Positions 33,548-42,581 of a DNA stretch of 64,000 nucleotides are shown here, one piece after another (positions within the stretch are counted from its first letter, which is position 1; each line of letters opens with the position of its first letter). Origin of the DNA: Bacteroides fragilis NCTC 9343 (GTDB taxonomy: Bacteria > Bacteroidota > Bacteroidia > Bacteroidales > Bacteroidaceae). The position numbers were made by a program, and so were the translations under genes. The stretch is from NCBI RefSeq assembly GCF_000025985.1, contig NC_003228.3, positions 4,278,001-4,342,000 of the forward strand, given 5' to 3'. The notes beneath the pieces were generated by a model. It worked only from the letters and a program-made list of their open reading frames with translations. It was not told where the DNA came from and ran no database searches.

Positions 33548-34078
33548 ATGCAAAGCGATAATAATCAGGAAATGTTCCCCATCGTAGACGAACAGGGAAC
33601 TATTACAGGAGCTGCTACACGCGGCGAATGTCATAGCGGAAGCAAGCTATTGCATCCGGTTGTCCATCTGCACGTATTCAACTCAAAAGGTGAACTTTAC
33701 TTGCAGAAGCGCCCTGAATGGAAAGATATACAGCCGGGCAAATGGGATACTTCCGTAGGCGGACACATCGATCTGGGAGAGAGTGTAGAAATAGCTTTAA
33801 AGAGAGAGGTCGCCGAAGAGCTGGGTATCACAGACTTCACACCGGAACTCCTGACAAGCTATGTCTTTGAGTCTGCCCGTGAACGGGAATTAGTCTTTGT
33901 GCATAAAACGGTGTACGACGGAGAAATACATCCCAGCGATGAATTAGATGGCGGACGTTTCTGGAGCTATGAAGAAATCAAAACGAATTTAGGAAAGGGT
34001 GTCTTCACACCGAACTTTGAAAGTGAAATAGATAAAGTAGAGATTTTCTCTTCTACTTCCCCCAAAGAAGCTGTGTAG
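33548..34078 (+). CDS. Nudix hydrolase (IDI-like subgroup)
   Basis: A 176-residue protein with a complete Nudix box, GHIDLGESVEIALKREVAEELGI (GX5EX7REUXEEXGU), at about residues 78-100. Ahead of it lies HPVVHLHVFNSKGELYLQKR, and the protein begins FPIVDEQGTITGAATRGECH, as in the isopentenyl-diphosphate isomerase-like and YfcD-like group. It should hydrolyse a nucleoside diphosphate-linked substrate in the cytosol with Mg2+. It is three bases after the queA paralogue, so the two are co-translated; a shared pathway is possible but not shown. The substrate is unknown. Confidence 0.85.
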   Translation: MQSDNNQEMFPIVDEQGTITGAATRGECHSGSKLLHPVVHLHVFNSKGELYLQKRPEWKDIQPGKWDTSVGGHIDLGESVEIALKREVAEELGITDFTPELLTSYVFESARERELVFVHKTVYDGEIHPSDELDGGRFWSYEEIKTNLGKGVFTPNFESEIDKVEIFSSTSPKEAV

Positions 34079-34088
34079 AGACACTTTT

Positions 34089-34177
34089 CACCACAGAACA
34101 CAGAGTAACACAGAGTTTTTTTGTTAATAATCAACAATTTAAGATTGCCACTGTGTTACTCTGTATCTTCTGTGGTG
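34089..34177. terminator. CACAGAG-type inverted repeat between convergent genes (copy 2)
   Basis: CACCACAGAACACAGAGTAA at 34089 and its near-inverse ending CTTCTGTGGTG at 34177 form imperfect arms of about 25 bases around an AT-rich loop. The element fills the gap between the Nudix gene and the glutathione peroxidase gene, which converge, so it probably terminates both. It is related to 2395-2477. Confidence 0.6.
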
Positions 34178-34194
34178 AGTTTTAACACCTTAAA

Positions 34195-34737
34195 TTACTT
34201 TTTTTCTATCCAACTGATTATCGTCTCTGAAAAAGGACTCTCTTTGGGAGCTACAAAACCAACCCAATTTCCATTCTCATCAATCATAAACTTCTGAAAA
34301 TTCCACTGTACCGGCGCATCTTGCTTTCCGTTCAGCTTCTTCTCTGTCAACCAGTGGTAAAGCGGAGCCATATCTTTACCCTTTACCGATATCTTGGCCA
34401 TTATCGGGAAGGTAACATCATAGTTCACCGAACAAAATTTGGCGATCTCTTCGTTTGTCCCCGGCTCTTGTCCCATGAAGTTATTGGCAGGAAAGCCAAT
34501 AATCACAAAATTCTGATCTTTATACTGATCATACAACTCCTGCAACTCTGCATATTGCGGAGTCAGTCCACACTTGGAGGCGACATTCACTACCAGCACC
34601 TTCTTACCTTTCAGACCTGACAGTGGATACTCTTTGCCATCTATGGTCTTCACTGTGAAGTCATAGAATGATTTATTCTGAGCAGCCATCGACAGTGAAA
34701 GTACCAAGGCTGCTACGAAAGAAAAAAATGCTTTCAT
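34195..34737 (-). CDS. Exported glutathione peroxidase-family thiol peroxidase
   Basis: A 180-residue protein with a signal peptide (MKAFFSFVAALVLSLSMAAQ), so it acts in the periplasm. The peroxidatic Cys is in NVASKCGLTPQY. The Trp/Asn of the active site are in VQWNFQKF. The usual FPCNQFG segment reads FPANNFMGQEPG, so the active-site Gln is replaced by Asn. A second Cys in KFCSVNYDV is in the place of the resolving Cys of thioredoxin-dependent members. It reduces peroxides, probably with a thioredoxin-type donor, since Bacteroides lack glutathione. A dyad ATTATTTG-GTTTAT-CAAATAAT (34743-34764) lies six bases upstream of the start. Confidence 0.88.
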   Translation of the reverse strand: MKAFFSFVAALVLSLSMAAQNKSFYDFTVKTIDGKEYPLSGLKGKKVLVVNVASKCGLTPQYAELQELYDQYKDQNFVIIGFPANNFMGQEPGTNEEIAKFCSVNYDVTFPIMAKISVKGKDMAPLYHWLTEKKLNGKQDAPVQWNFQKFMIDENGNWVGFVAPKESPFSETIISWIEKK

Positions 34738-34799
34738 ATCTTATTATTTGGTTTATCAAATAATTAACAAGCAGCCCCGACAGAATGTTTGAAAGCAGC

Positions 34800-37145
34800 C
34801 TACTCTTCAGACATGGAATAAGGTTTAGCTTCTTTGGCAAGCCCCCTCTTTTTATTCGGAGAAGCAGCCATATCAAACTCAAGTGTTCCTCCCGCCAAAA
34901 GGTCGGCATGAGTAATATACATCTTATCGTAAACCTTTCCGTTCAGCTTCACCTGCCGGACATAGCAGTTACGATCGCTCACCTTTGGCGCTTTTATTTC
35001 GAAAGTGCGGCCATTGGGCAGATTCATACGGATATACGGCAGATAAGGTGCTCCCAATACATATTGGTCAGTACCCGGGCAAACCGGATAAAATCCCATT
35101 GCCGTAAAAAGATACCAGACAGACATCTGGCCGCAATCGTCATTGCCGCCCAGGCCGTCAATATCATTTTTATACATCCGGTTCATGACCGTCCGCAGCC
35201 AGTATTGCGTCTTCCAGGGTTGGGAAGTCCAAGCATACAGATACGGAATGTGATGACTAGGCTCATTGCCATGTACATACCCTCCCACCAAACTTACTTC
35301 AGCAATATCTTCATTCTTTTCGTAATATTTGCGGGGAAGTGCCATTGAGAACAGTGTATCCAACCGACTGACAAACTTCTTCTCACCTCCCATCAAACGA
35401 ATCAATCCGGCCACATCATGGGGCACGTGGAAAGAGAAATTCCATGAATTTCCCTCTATAAATCCTTCCCCGTAAGTCTGCATTGCATCAAATTCCTTCC
35501 TGAACTCTCCGTTGCTATAACGGGGACGGGCAAAACCAACCGAAGTGTCGAAAACATTCCGGTAATTATTCGCCCTTTTCTTATAAAGATCGGCCAACTG
35601 GTCGTCTCCCGCCAACAGAGCCGTCCGGTAAATAGTCCAATCGTCATAGGCATATTCCAATGTAGTGGAAGCAGCCGTCCCACTTTGATCGAAAGGTACA
35701 TAACCCAATCTTTTATAAGCTTCAACTCCTTCGTAATAAGGAACATTAGCTGTATGATCCATTGCCATCAAAGCCTCCCCGACAGATATATCCGCTCCTT
35801 TGGCAACCGCATCAGCCAAAGCAGACACTGCATGATAACCGCTCATACACCAGCCTTCATTGCCCATCAGGCTCCAAACCGGCAACATGCCATGTACACT
35901 TTGCTGCTGATGACGGATCATAGACTGCACCATGTCCGTATTCTGCCGGGGTTTTAGCAAGTTCAAGAAAGGGTGCTCCGCACGATATGTATCCCATAAT
36001 GAGAAGATAGTATAATTGGTAAATCCTTCGGAAGTATGGATATTATGATCGAGTCCACGATACCGACCGTCTACATCCATATAAACAGACGGGTTAATCA
36101 TGGTATGATACAATGAAGTATAAAACATGGCCAACTGATCGAGAGTTCCTTTGGCTTCGAGTACATCCAACTCACGATTCCATGCAGAATTTGCCTCGGC
36201 AACCAATTGATTGAAAGTTTTTCCGGCAGCCTCTGCCTGTAAATTCTTTACTGCACCTTCTGTGCTCACAGCCGAAAGAGCGACTTTTATCACTAGCTCC
36301 GGATTCTGCCGGGTATCGAAATTAAAGTAAGCCACCAGCTTCCGACCGGTCATTTCCGGGAAATTACGGTCGGTATTAAACCGCCGCCAAAAGCCTTTAT
36401 ACAGAGCTTTCCCTTTATCCATATACCCATAATCCTTGATGGGCTGAGACAAAGAGATGGCAAAATATGTGTAATTGGTACGTGCCCATCCGTTCGTTAT
36501 ACGATAGCCCGTCAGTAATGTGTCATTTTCCACACGTAAATTAGCCCATAGAGTTTTTCCATCATAGTTGTAGATTCCGTGTATCAGGTCAAGAATGATG
36601 TGCCCGTCCGCATTATCGGGAAAAGTATATTTATGTATTCCTACCCGTTGAGTAGCTGTCAGTTGTGCCTTTATGCCATAATCAGCAAGTTCCACTTCAT
36701 AATACCCCGGACGAGCAACCTCTGTGTCATGACTGAAACGGGAGCGGTATCCCTCGTCAGGAGTACCGGCTCTTCCGGGATTCAACTTCAGTTGACCTGT
36801 GGCGGGCATAATCAAAATATCACCCAGATCCGAATGTCCCGTACCACTCAGATGGGTATGGCTGAATCCCACAATTGTCGGATCATGATACTGATATCCG
36901 GCACAATATTCATACGCATTTTTTTGATAAGTTCCATCTATGTTGTGAGGAATCGTATCTGTATCCGGACTTAACTGTACAAGTCCGAACGGAGCACAAG
37001 CACCGGGAAATGTATGCCCCATACCATTGGTTCCGATGATCGGGTTGACAAATGCACATACATCCGGCACTTCTGCCGTCTGCTGGGCCATCACTGTCGT
37101 AAATGCCGGAAGGAATGCCAGCAAGGAAAGTACTTTTTTCTTCAT
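34800..37145 (-). CDS. GH92 alpha-mannosidase, exported
   Basis: A 781-residue enzyme with a cleavable signal peptide (MKKKVLSLLAFLPAFTTVMAQ). GH92 hallmarks are NPIIGTNGMGHTFPGACAPFG near the N-terminus, GFSHTHLSGTGHSDLGD, the catalytic-domain segments LWDTYRAEHPFL and GNEGWCMSGYHA, and GGNDDCGQMSVWYLFTAMGFYPV near the C-terminus. GH92 enzymes are Ca2+-dependent exo-alpha-mannosidases acting on host N-glycans or yeast mannan. There is no SusC/SusD pair nearby, so it stands alone. Its promoter is at 37177-37184. Confidence 0.92.
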   Translation of the reverse strand: MKKKVLSLLAFLPAFTTVMAQQTAEVPDVCAFVNPIIGTNGMGHTFPGACAPFGLVQLSPDTDTIPHNIDGTYQKNAYEYCAGYQYHDPTIVGFSHTHLSGTGHSDLGDILIMPATGQLKLNPGRAGTPDEGYRSRFSHDTEVARPGYYEVELADYGIKAQLTATQRVGIHKYTFPDNADGHIILDLIHGIYNYDGKTLWANLRVENDTLLTGYRITNGWARTNYTYFAISLSQPIKDYGYMDKGKALYKGFWRRFNTDRNFPEMTGRKLVAYFNFDTRQNPELVIKVALSAVSTEGAVKNLQAEAAGKTFNQLVAEANSAWNRELDVLEAKGTLDQLAMFYTSLYHTMINPSVYMDVDGRYRGLDHNIHTSEGFTNYTIFSLWDTYRAEHPFLNLLKPRQNTDMVQSMIRHQQQSVHGMLPVWSLMGNEGWCMSGYHAVSALADAVAKGADISVGEALMAMDHTANVPYYEGVEAYKRLGYVPFDQSGTAASTTLEYAYDDWTIYRTALLAGDDQLADLYKKRANNYRNVFDTSVGFARPRYSNGEFRKEFDAMQTYGEGFIEGNSWNFSFHVPHDVAGLIRLMGGEKKFVSRLDTLFSMALPRKYYEKNEDIAEVSLVGGYVHGNEPSHHIPYLYAWTSQPWKTQYWLRTVMNRMYKNDIDGLGGNDDCGQMSVWYLFTAMGFYPVCPGTDQYVLGAPYLPYIRMNLPNGRTFEIKAPKVSDRNCYVRQVKLNGKVYDKMYITHADLLAGGTLEFDMAASPNKKRGLAKEAKPYSMSEE

Positions 37146-37176
37146 AATCTTATCTTTGTGATGTGTTGTTGATATG

Positions 37177-37184
37177 CAAAGATA
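37177..37184 (-). promoter_or_regulatory. -7 box of the GH92 gene
   Basis: The minus strand reads TATCTTTG, a match to TAnnTTTG, 31 bases upstream of the ATG. Confidence 0.6.
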
Positions 37185-37290
37185 GTTTTTTTTCAGCTAT
37201 TCCAATTCACTTCATCTCCACATTTTGACATTTCACCAGTCAATCTTTCCAACTCACAGTTTTCTGTTAACAATAAATATCCCGGCAACT

Positions 37291-37298
37291 TACCTTTG
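37291..37298 (+). promoter_or_regulatory. -7 box of the RND efflux operon
   Basis: TACCTTTG matches TAnnTTTG and lies 26 bases before the ATG at 37325. The -33 region is poor, which may point to activator dependence. Confidence 0.6.
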
Positions 37299-37324
37299 TA
37301 CCGACATTCAAACACTTAAAGACT

Positions 37325-40300
37325 ATGTTTAAAGCCATTGTACGTTTTTCCATAAAAAAGAAATTATTTGTAGGACTTACTACACTCTTCCTTCTTATCG
37401 GAGGCATATATGCAATGTTGACTCTGCCGATCGATGCCGTACCGGACATCACCAACAATCAGGTACAGATCGTAACAGTCTCTCCCACACTTGCCCCTCA
37501 GGAAGTAGAACAATTAATCACGATGCCCATCGAAATTGCCATGAGCAATATCATGAACGTGGAAGATATTCGTTCGGTAAGTCGCTTCGGATTGTCGGTG
37601 GTAACAGTCGTATTTAAAGAAAGCGTACCGACCCTCGATGCCCGACAGTTAATTAACGAACAGATTCAATCGGTAGCCGGAGAAATTCCACCGGAACTGG
37701 GCATGCCGGAAATGATGCCCATCACTACCGGATTGGGAGAAATCTATCAGTACATCCTGAAAGTAGAACCCGGCTACGAAGATAAATATGACGCCATGGA
37801 ACTACGCACCATTCAAGACTGGATGGTGAAACGTCAGTTATCCGGTATACCGGGTATTGTAGAAATCAACAGTTTTGGCGGCTATCTGAAGCAATATGAA
37901 GTAGCCGTTGACCCGGATGCCCTTTTTTCATTGAACATCACCATCGGTGAAGTATTCGAGGCGCTGAGTAAAAACAACCAGAACACCGGAGGGAGCTACA
38001 TCGAAAAAGCCAAAAACGCTTATTACATCCGTTCGGAGGGCATGATCAGCCGCACTAAAGATATCGAGCAGATTGTGGTTGCCAACCGCAACGGCATCCC
38101 GGTACACATCAGCGATGTGGGCATTGTCCGTTTTGGAGCACCCAAACGTTTTGGAGCAATGACCAAAGACGGAAAAGGCGAATGTGTGGGAGGTATCGCC
38201 ATGATGTTGAAAGGGGCCAATGCCAATGTAGTCACACAAGAGCTGGAAAAACGGGTAGAAAAGATACAGAAACTATTACCCGAAGGAGTAAGCATAGAGC
38301 CGTATCTGAACCGCTCGGAACTGGTAAACCGGAATATCTCTACCGTAGTGCACAACCTGATTGAAGGAGCTATTATCGTATTTGTGGTACTTATCATCTT
38401 TTTGGGCAACATACGTGCCGGACTTATCGTAGCTTCAGTCATTCCGCTGGCTATGCTGTTCGCATTCATCCTTATGCGTATTTTCGGAGTGACAGCCAAC
38501 CTGATGAGCCTCGGCGCTATTGATTTCGGTATCGTAGTAGACGGTTCCATCGTGATAGTAGAAGGCATACTTGCCCACCTATACAGCAATAAACTGAAAG
38601 GACGCACTTTATCGGGAACCGAAATGGACGAAGAAGTGGAGAAAGGTGCTTCGGGTGTAGTACGTTCGGCTACATTCGCCGTATTCATCATCCTGATCGT
38701 ATTCTTCCCTATACTGACACTGAGCGGAATCGAAGGAAAATATTTCACTCCGATGGCAAAGACATTGGTATTCTGCATTATCGGCGCACTGCTTCTCTCC
38801 CTGACTTATGTACCCATGATGGCTTCTCTTTTTTTAAAACACACCATTATGGTAAAACCTACATTTGCGGACCGTTTCTTTGAAAAACTCAATGTCATAT
38901 ATCAACGGTGCCTGCATTTCTGCCTCCGCTTCAAATGGCAAACAGTTACCGTGGCCTTCGCTACTTTAATTGGTTCTTTTCTGCTTTTCGGACGACTGGG
39001 AGCTGAATTTATCCCTACTTTGGACGAAGGGGACTTTGCCATGCAAATGACATTACCGGCCGGCAGCTCACTTTCGGAGAGCATCGAAGTTTCCAATCAG
39101 GCCGAAAAATTATTGATGGACCGGTTCCCGGAAATCAAACATGTCGTCGCTAAGATAGGTACAGCCGAGGTACCCACCGATCCAATGGCAGTAGAAGATG
39201 CCGATGTAATGATTGTGATGAAACCCTTTAAAGAGTGGACCTCTGCATCGAGCCGGGCGGAAATGGTAGAAAAAATGAAAGAAGCCCTCCAGCCCCTGGA
39301 AAATCGTGCAGAGTTCAACTTCTCACAACCCATTCAGTTACGTTTCAATGAACTGATGACCGGAGCCAAAGCCGATATAGCTGTCAAGTTATATGGTGAG
39401 GATACTCACGAACTTTACGCAAAGGCGAAAGAAGCCGCCCGCTTCGTCGAACAAGTTTCCGGGGCTTCCGATGTCATTGTCGAACAGACTATGGGACTGC
39501 CCCAACTGGTAGTGAAATACAACCGCGGAAAAATAGCCCGATACGGCATTAATATCGAAGAATTGAATACAATGATCCGCACAGCCTATGCAGGTGAAGT
39601 AAGTGGCGTCGTATTCGAAAATGAAAGAAGATTCGATTTAGTAGTACGCCTTGATCAGGAAAAAGTGGCGGACCTCAACCTCGACAAGCTCTTCATACGC
39701 ACTTCGGAAGGCATACAGATTCCTGTCAGCGAAGTGGCAAGCATCGACTTGGTGAACGGACCGCTCCAGATTAACCGCGACGCCACCAAACGCCGCATCG
39801 TAATCGGAGTCAACGTACGTGATGCCGATATTCAGCAGGTAGTATCAGAAATACAACAGATACTGGATAAGAATATCAAGTTACAACCCGGATATTACTT
39901 TGAATACGGAGGACAATTTGAAAATTTACAGAATGCCATCCGTACACTAACCATTGTAATACCGGTAGCCTTGATGCTGATTCTGCTGATTCTGTTCTTC
40001 GCCTTCAAGAATGTGACCTATACACTGATGGTATTCTCTACAGTACCATTATCACTGATAGGCGGCATTCTGGCACTCTGGTTACGCGGACTTCCGTTCA
40101 GTATCTCAGCAGGAGTAGGATTCATCGCTTTGTTTGGCGTAGCGGTACTAAATGGAATCCTGATGATCAATCACTTCAACGATTTAAGAAAACAAAATAA
40201 ATATGCCATGACCACCAATCAGATTATAAAAAGAGGGACACCCCACCTGCTACGTCCGGTATTTCTCACCGGACTGGTAGCCTCACTGGGCTTCGTACCA

Positions 40301-41644
40301 ATGGCCATCGCCACATCTGCCGGAGCAGAAGTACAACGCCCTCTGGCAACAGTTGTAATCGGAGGATTGATTCTATCCACTATATTAACGTTGATTATCC
40401 TTCCGGTCTTTTATAAAATAGTCAATGCGGCAAGTGCCGGTTGGAAACAGCCTAAGAGACGGTTGCATCTGTTCATCCTGCTACCGGCACTTCTGCTGAG
40501 TGCCACCGCCACGGCACAGGCCCCACAAACCGTCAGCCTGGAACAAGCGATAGAGATAGCCAAGCAAAACCACCCAAGACTGAAGATAGCCACAACAGCC
40601 ATCCGGCAGGCACAAGCCGGACGGGGAGAAATTGTAGAAGCGACTCCCACCACATTCAACTATTCGTGGGGACAGTTGAATGGTGAAAATAAGAAAGACA
40701 AGGAAATGGCTTTCGAACAGAGTCTGGGTTCATTGTTGACGCCGTTTTACAAAAATGTACTTATCAACCGACAGGTACAAACAAGCACTTACTACCGCCA
40801 AATGGTCGAAAAGGAGATTACGGCAGAAGTAAAGCGCGCATGGGCCTATTATCAGTATGCCTCCGGGATGTCTTCACTCTATCACGACCAAGACCGGATG
40901 GCTGCCGAATTAAGGCGTATCGGTGAGTTGAGATACGAACAGGGAGAAATCACCTTATTGGAGAAAAACATGATGACTACACTGGCAGCCGATTTACACA
41001 ATCGACTCTTCCAGGCACTAGAAGAGAAAAAAGTAGCTTTGGCCCGATTTCAATGGAGTTGTTATGCAGATGACCCGATTACACCGAAAGATACGATAAT
41101 GACACTCTTCCCCACCGATTGTGAGCAGAGAAGTACCTCCGAAGCCCATCTCGGATTCTTCAATAGCCAAGCTTCCGAAGCACGGGCAATCTTGAATGTA
41201 GAACGCAGCCGTTTCTTTCCGGAATTAAGTATCGGATACAGCCGCCAGGATATTTTGCCACTGAAAAATCTAAATGCCTGGATGGTGGGTGTATCCTTCC
41301 CGATCTACTTCCTGCCACAAAAAAGTCGGATCAAACAAGCGAAATTAGCAGTTTCGGCGGCACAAATACAGGCCGAAGCCAACATCCGAGAATTGAACAA
41401 TAAAATAACAGAGTTGAGTGCTGCCTTGCAACGTTACGAAGAAAGTCTCCGGTTCTATACTTCGTCGGCACTCAAAGAGGCAGACGAACTGGTCAAAACA
41501 GCCAACTTACAATTACAACACAGCGAAACCGGTATTGCGGAATTTATCCAGTCGGTCAGTGCTGCCCGTGAAATACGCAAAGGCTATATCGAAACTATAT
41601 ATCAATACAACATAGCTTCTTTAGAATACGAACTTTATCAATAA
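37325..41644 (+). CDS. CusA/CzcA heavy-metal RND pump fused to a TolC-like outer-membrane channel
   Basis: A 1439-residue fusion. Residues 1 to about 1035 form a complete RND pump with twelve membrane helices and two periplasmic porter loops. DFGIVVDGSIVIVEG in helix 4 is the signature of the heavy-metal subfamily with its proton-relay Asp, and VPDITNNQVQIVT lies near the start. From about 1047 a new hydrophobic segment ending ATATAQA looks like a signal peptide. A TolC/CusC-type efflux domain of about 370 residues follows (VSLEQAIEIAKQNHPRLK, LRYEQGEITLLEK, VGVSFPIYFLPQKSRIKQAK). The adaptor gene follows after 21 bases. The channel half must end up in the outer membrane, so cleavage at the internal signal is likely. 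Confidence 0.88.
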   Translation: MFKAIVRFSIKKKLFVGLTTLFLLIGGIYAMLTLPIDAVPDITNNQVQIVTVSPTLAPQEVEQLITMPIEIAMSNIMNVEDIRSVSRFGLSVVTVVFKESVPTLDARQLINEQIQSVAGEIPPELGMPEMMPITTGLGEIYQYILKVEPGYEDKYDAMELRTIQDWMVKRQLSGIPGIVEINSFGGYLKQYEVAVDPDALFSLNITIGEVFEALSKNNQNTGGSYIEKAKNAYYIRSEGMISRTKDIEQIVVANRNGIPVHISDVGIVRFGAPKRFGAMTKDGKGECVGGIAMMLKGANANVVTQELEKRVEKIQKLLPEGVSIEPYLNRSELVNRNISTVVHNLIEGAIIVFVVLIIFLGNIRAGLIVASVIPLAMLFAFILMRIFGVTANLMSLGAIDFGIVVDGSIVIVEGILAHLYSNKLKGRTLSGTEMDEEVEKGASGVVRSATFAVFIILIVFFPILTLSGIEGKYFTPMAKTLVFCIIGALLLSLTYVPMMASLFLKHTIMVKPTFADRFFEKLNVIYQRCLHFCLRFKWQTVTVAFATLIGSFLLFGRLGAEFIPTLDEGDFAMQMTLPAGSSLSESIEVSNQAEKLLMDRFPEIKHVVAKIGTAEVPTDPMAVEDADVMIVMKPFKEWTSASSRAEMVEKMKEALQPLENRAEFNFSQPIQLRFNELMTGAKADIAVKLYGEDTHELYAKAKEAARFVEQVSGASDVIVEQTMGLPQLVVKYNRGKIARYGINIEELNTMIRTAYAGEVSGVVFENERRFDLVVRLDQEKVADLNLDKLFIRTSEGIQIPVSEVASIDLVNGPLQINRDATKRRIVIGVNVRDADIQQVVSEIQQILDKNIKLQPGYYFEYGGQFENLQNAIRTLTIVIPVALMLILLILFFAFKNVTYTLMVFSTVPLSLIGGILALWLRGLPFSISAGVGFIALFGVAVLNGILMINHFNDLRKQNKYAMTTNQIIKRGTPHLLRPVFLTGLVASLGFVPMAIATSAGAEVQRPLATVVIGGLILSTILTLIILPVFYKIVNAASAGWKQPKRRLHLFILLPALLLSATATAQAPQTVSLEQAIEIAKQNHPRLKIATTAIRQAQAGRGEIVEATPTTFNYSWGQLNGENKKDKEMAFEQSLGSLLTPFYKNVLINRQVQTSTYYRQMVEKEITAEVKRAWAYYQYASGMSSLYHDQDRMAAELRRIGELRYEQGEITLLEKNMMTTLAADLHNRLFQALEEKKVALARFQWSCYADDPITPKDTIMTLFPTDCEQRSTSEAHLGFFNSQASEARAILNVERSRFFPELSIGYSRQDILPLKNLNAWMVGVSFPIYFLPQKSRIKQAKLAVSAAQIQAEANIRELNNKITELSAALQRYEESLRFYTSSALKEADELVKTANLQLQHSETGIAEFIQSVSAAREIRKGYIETIYQYNIASLEYELYQ

Positions 41645-41665
41645 CCTATTGAAACATAAAAAAAA

Positions 41666-42553
41666 ATGAAAAAAATATTTTATCCGGTCCTCTTATTGGT
41701 TCTTGCGGCATGCAAAAACCCTGAACAGACATCCGAAACCATAGTTCCGGCTCCTGCTATTGCCGACATCCCGACCGATACTGTTACGACCCAAGTAGAC
41801 GGAATAACATCGGCTACTTCAAAGCCCAATCAAGTATCTTTCAACGGCACCATTGTATTGCCTCCCCAACGTCAAGCTACGGTGGCCCTCACTATGGGAG
41901 GAGTAGTGAAACACACCTCACTCTTACCAGGGCAACAAGTACGGCAAGGTGCCCTGCTGGCAACACTCGAGAATCCCGACTTCATCGCACTGCAACAAAC
42001 CTATCTCGACAGCCATGCCCAAGCAGAATATCTGCAGGCCGAATATGAACGGCAAAAAACTCTCTCGACCGAACAAGCCGCTTCGCAAAAGAAGTTTCAA
42101 CAGAGCAAAGCAGACTATCTGTCAATGAAAAGCAAGCTGGAAGCTACGGCAGCACAGCTTACCCTATTGGGCATCGTCCCGGAAGAGTTGCTGAAAAGCG
42201 GCATTCAGCCCTTGCTACAGGTAAAGGCTCCCATCAGTGGTTATATCAGCGATGTAGCGATGAATATCGGTAAATACATCCAACCGGGTGAAGCACTTTG
42301 TGAGGTCATCGACAAATCAGCCCCCCTGCTTTGCCTGACAACTTATGAAAAAGACCTAGCAGATATGAAAGTAGGTAGTCCCGTCCAGTTTCGGGTCAAC
42401 GGTATGGGCAAAACAGTGTTCAAAGCTACCTTGGTCTCCATCGGTCAGAAGGTGGATGAGGTAAGCCGTTCGCTCGAAGTATATGCCCGTATCGATGATG
42501 TCAACCAACAGTTTCGTCCCGGCATGTATGTAACGGCGAGAATACAGAAATAA
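41666..42553 (+). CDS. CusB/HlyD-type periplasmic adaptor lipoprotein of the RND pump
   Basis: A 295-residue membrane fusion protein. It has a lipoprotein signal with lipobox LAAC (C16). A lipoyl-like half-motif follows (VKHTSLLPGQQVRQGALLATLENPD, about 88-112), then a helical hairpin (about 113-170, with QAEYERQKTLSTEQAASQKKF). The second lipoyl half (ISGYISDVAMNIGKYIQPGE) leads into a beta-barrel and a membrane-proximal end (RPGMYVTARIQK). It bridges pump and channel in the periplasm. Metal-binding Met or His clusters typical of CusB are not evident, so the metal specificity is open. Confidence 0.87.
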   Translation: MKKIFYPVLLLVLAACKNPEQTSETIVPAPAIADIPTDTVTTQVDGITSATSKPNQVSFNGTIVLPPQRQATVALTMGGVVKHTSLLPGQQVRQGALLATLENPDFIALQQTYLDSHAQAEYLQAEYERQKTLSTEQAASQKKFQQSKADYLSMKSKLEATAAQLTLLGIVPEELLKSGIQPLLQVKAPISGYISDVAMNIGKYIQPGEALCEVIDKSAPLLCLTTYEKDLADMKVGSPVQFRVNGMGKTVFKATLVSIGQKVDEVSRSLEVYARIDDVNQQFRPGMYVTARIQK

Positions 42554-42568
42554 TCCGGTGTATTGTCT

Positions 42569-42576
42569 TATCTTTG
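42569..42576 (+). promoter_or_regulatory. -7-like box abutting the LytS-type kinase start
   Basis: TATCTTTG is a perfect match but lies only five bases before the ATG at 42582. Transcription starting seven bases beyond it would give an almost leaderless mRNA. It may be fortuitous, since the kinase gene is 28 bases after the adaptor gene and could be read from the pump promoter. Confidence 0.35.
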
Positions 42577-42581
42577 TCCCC

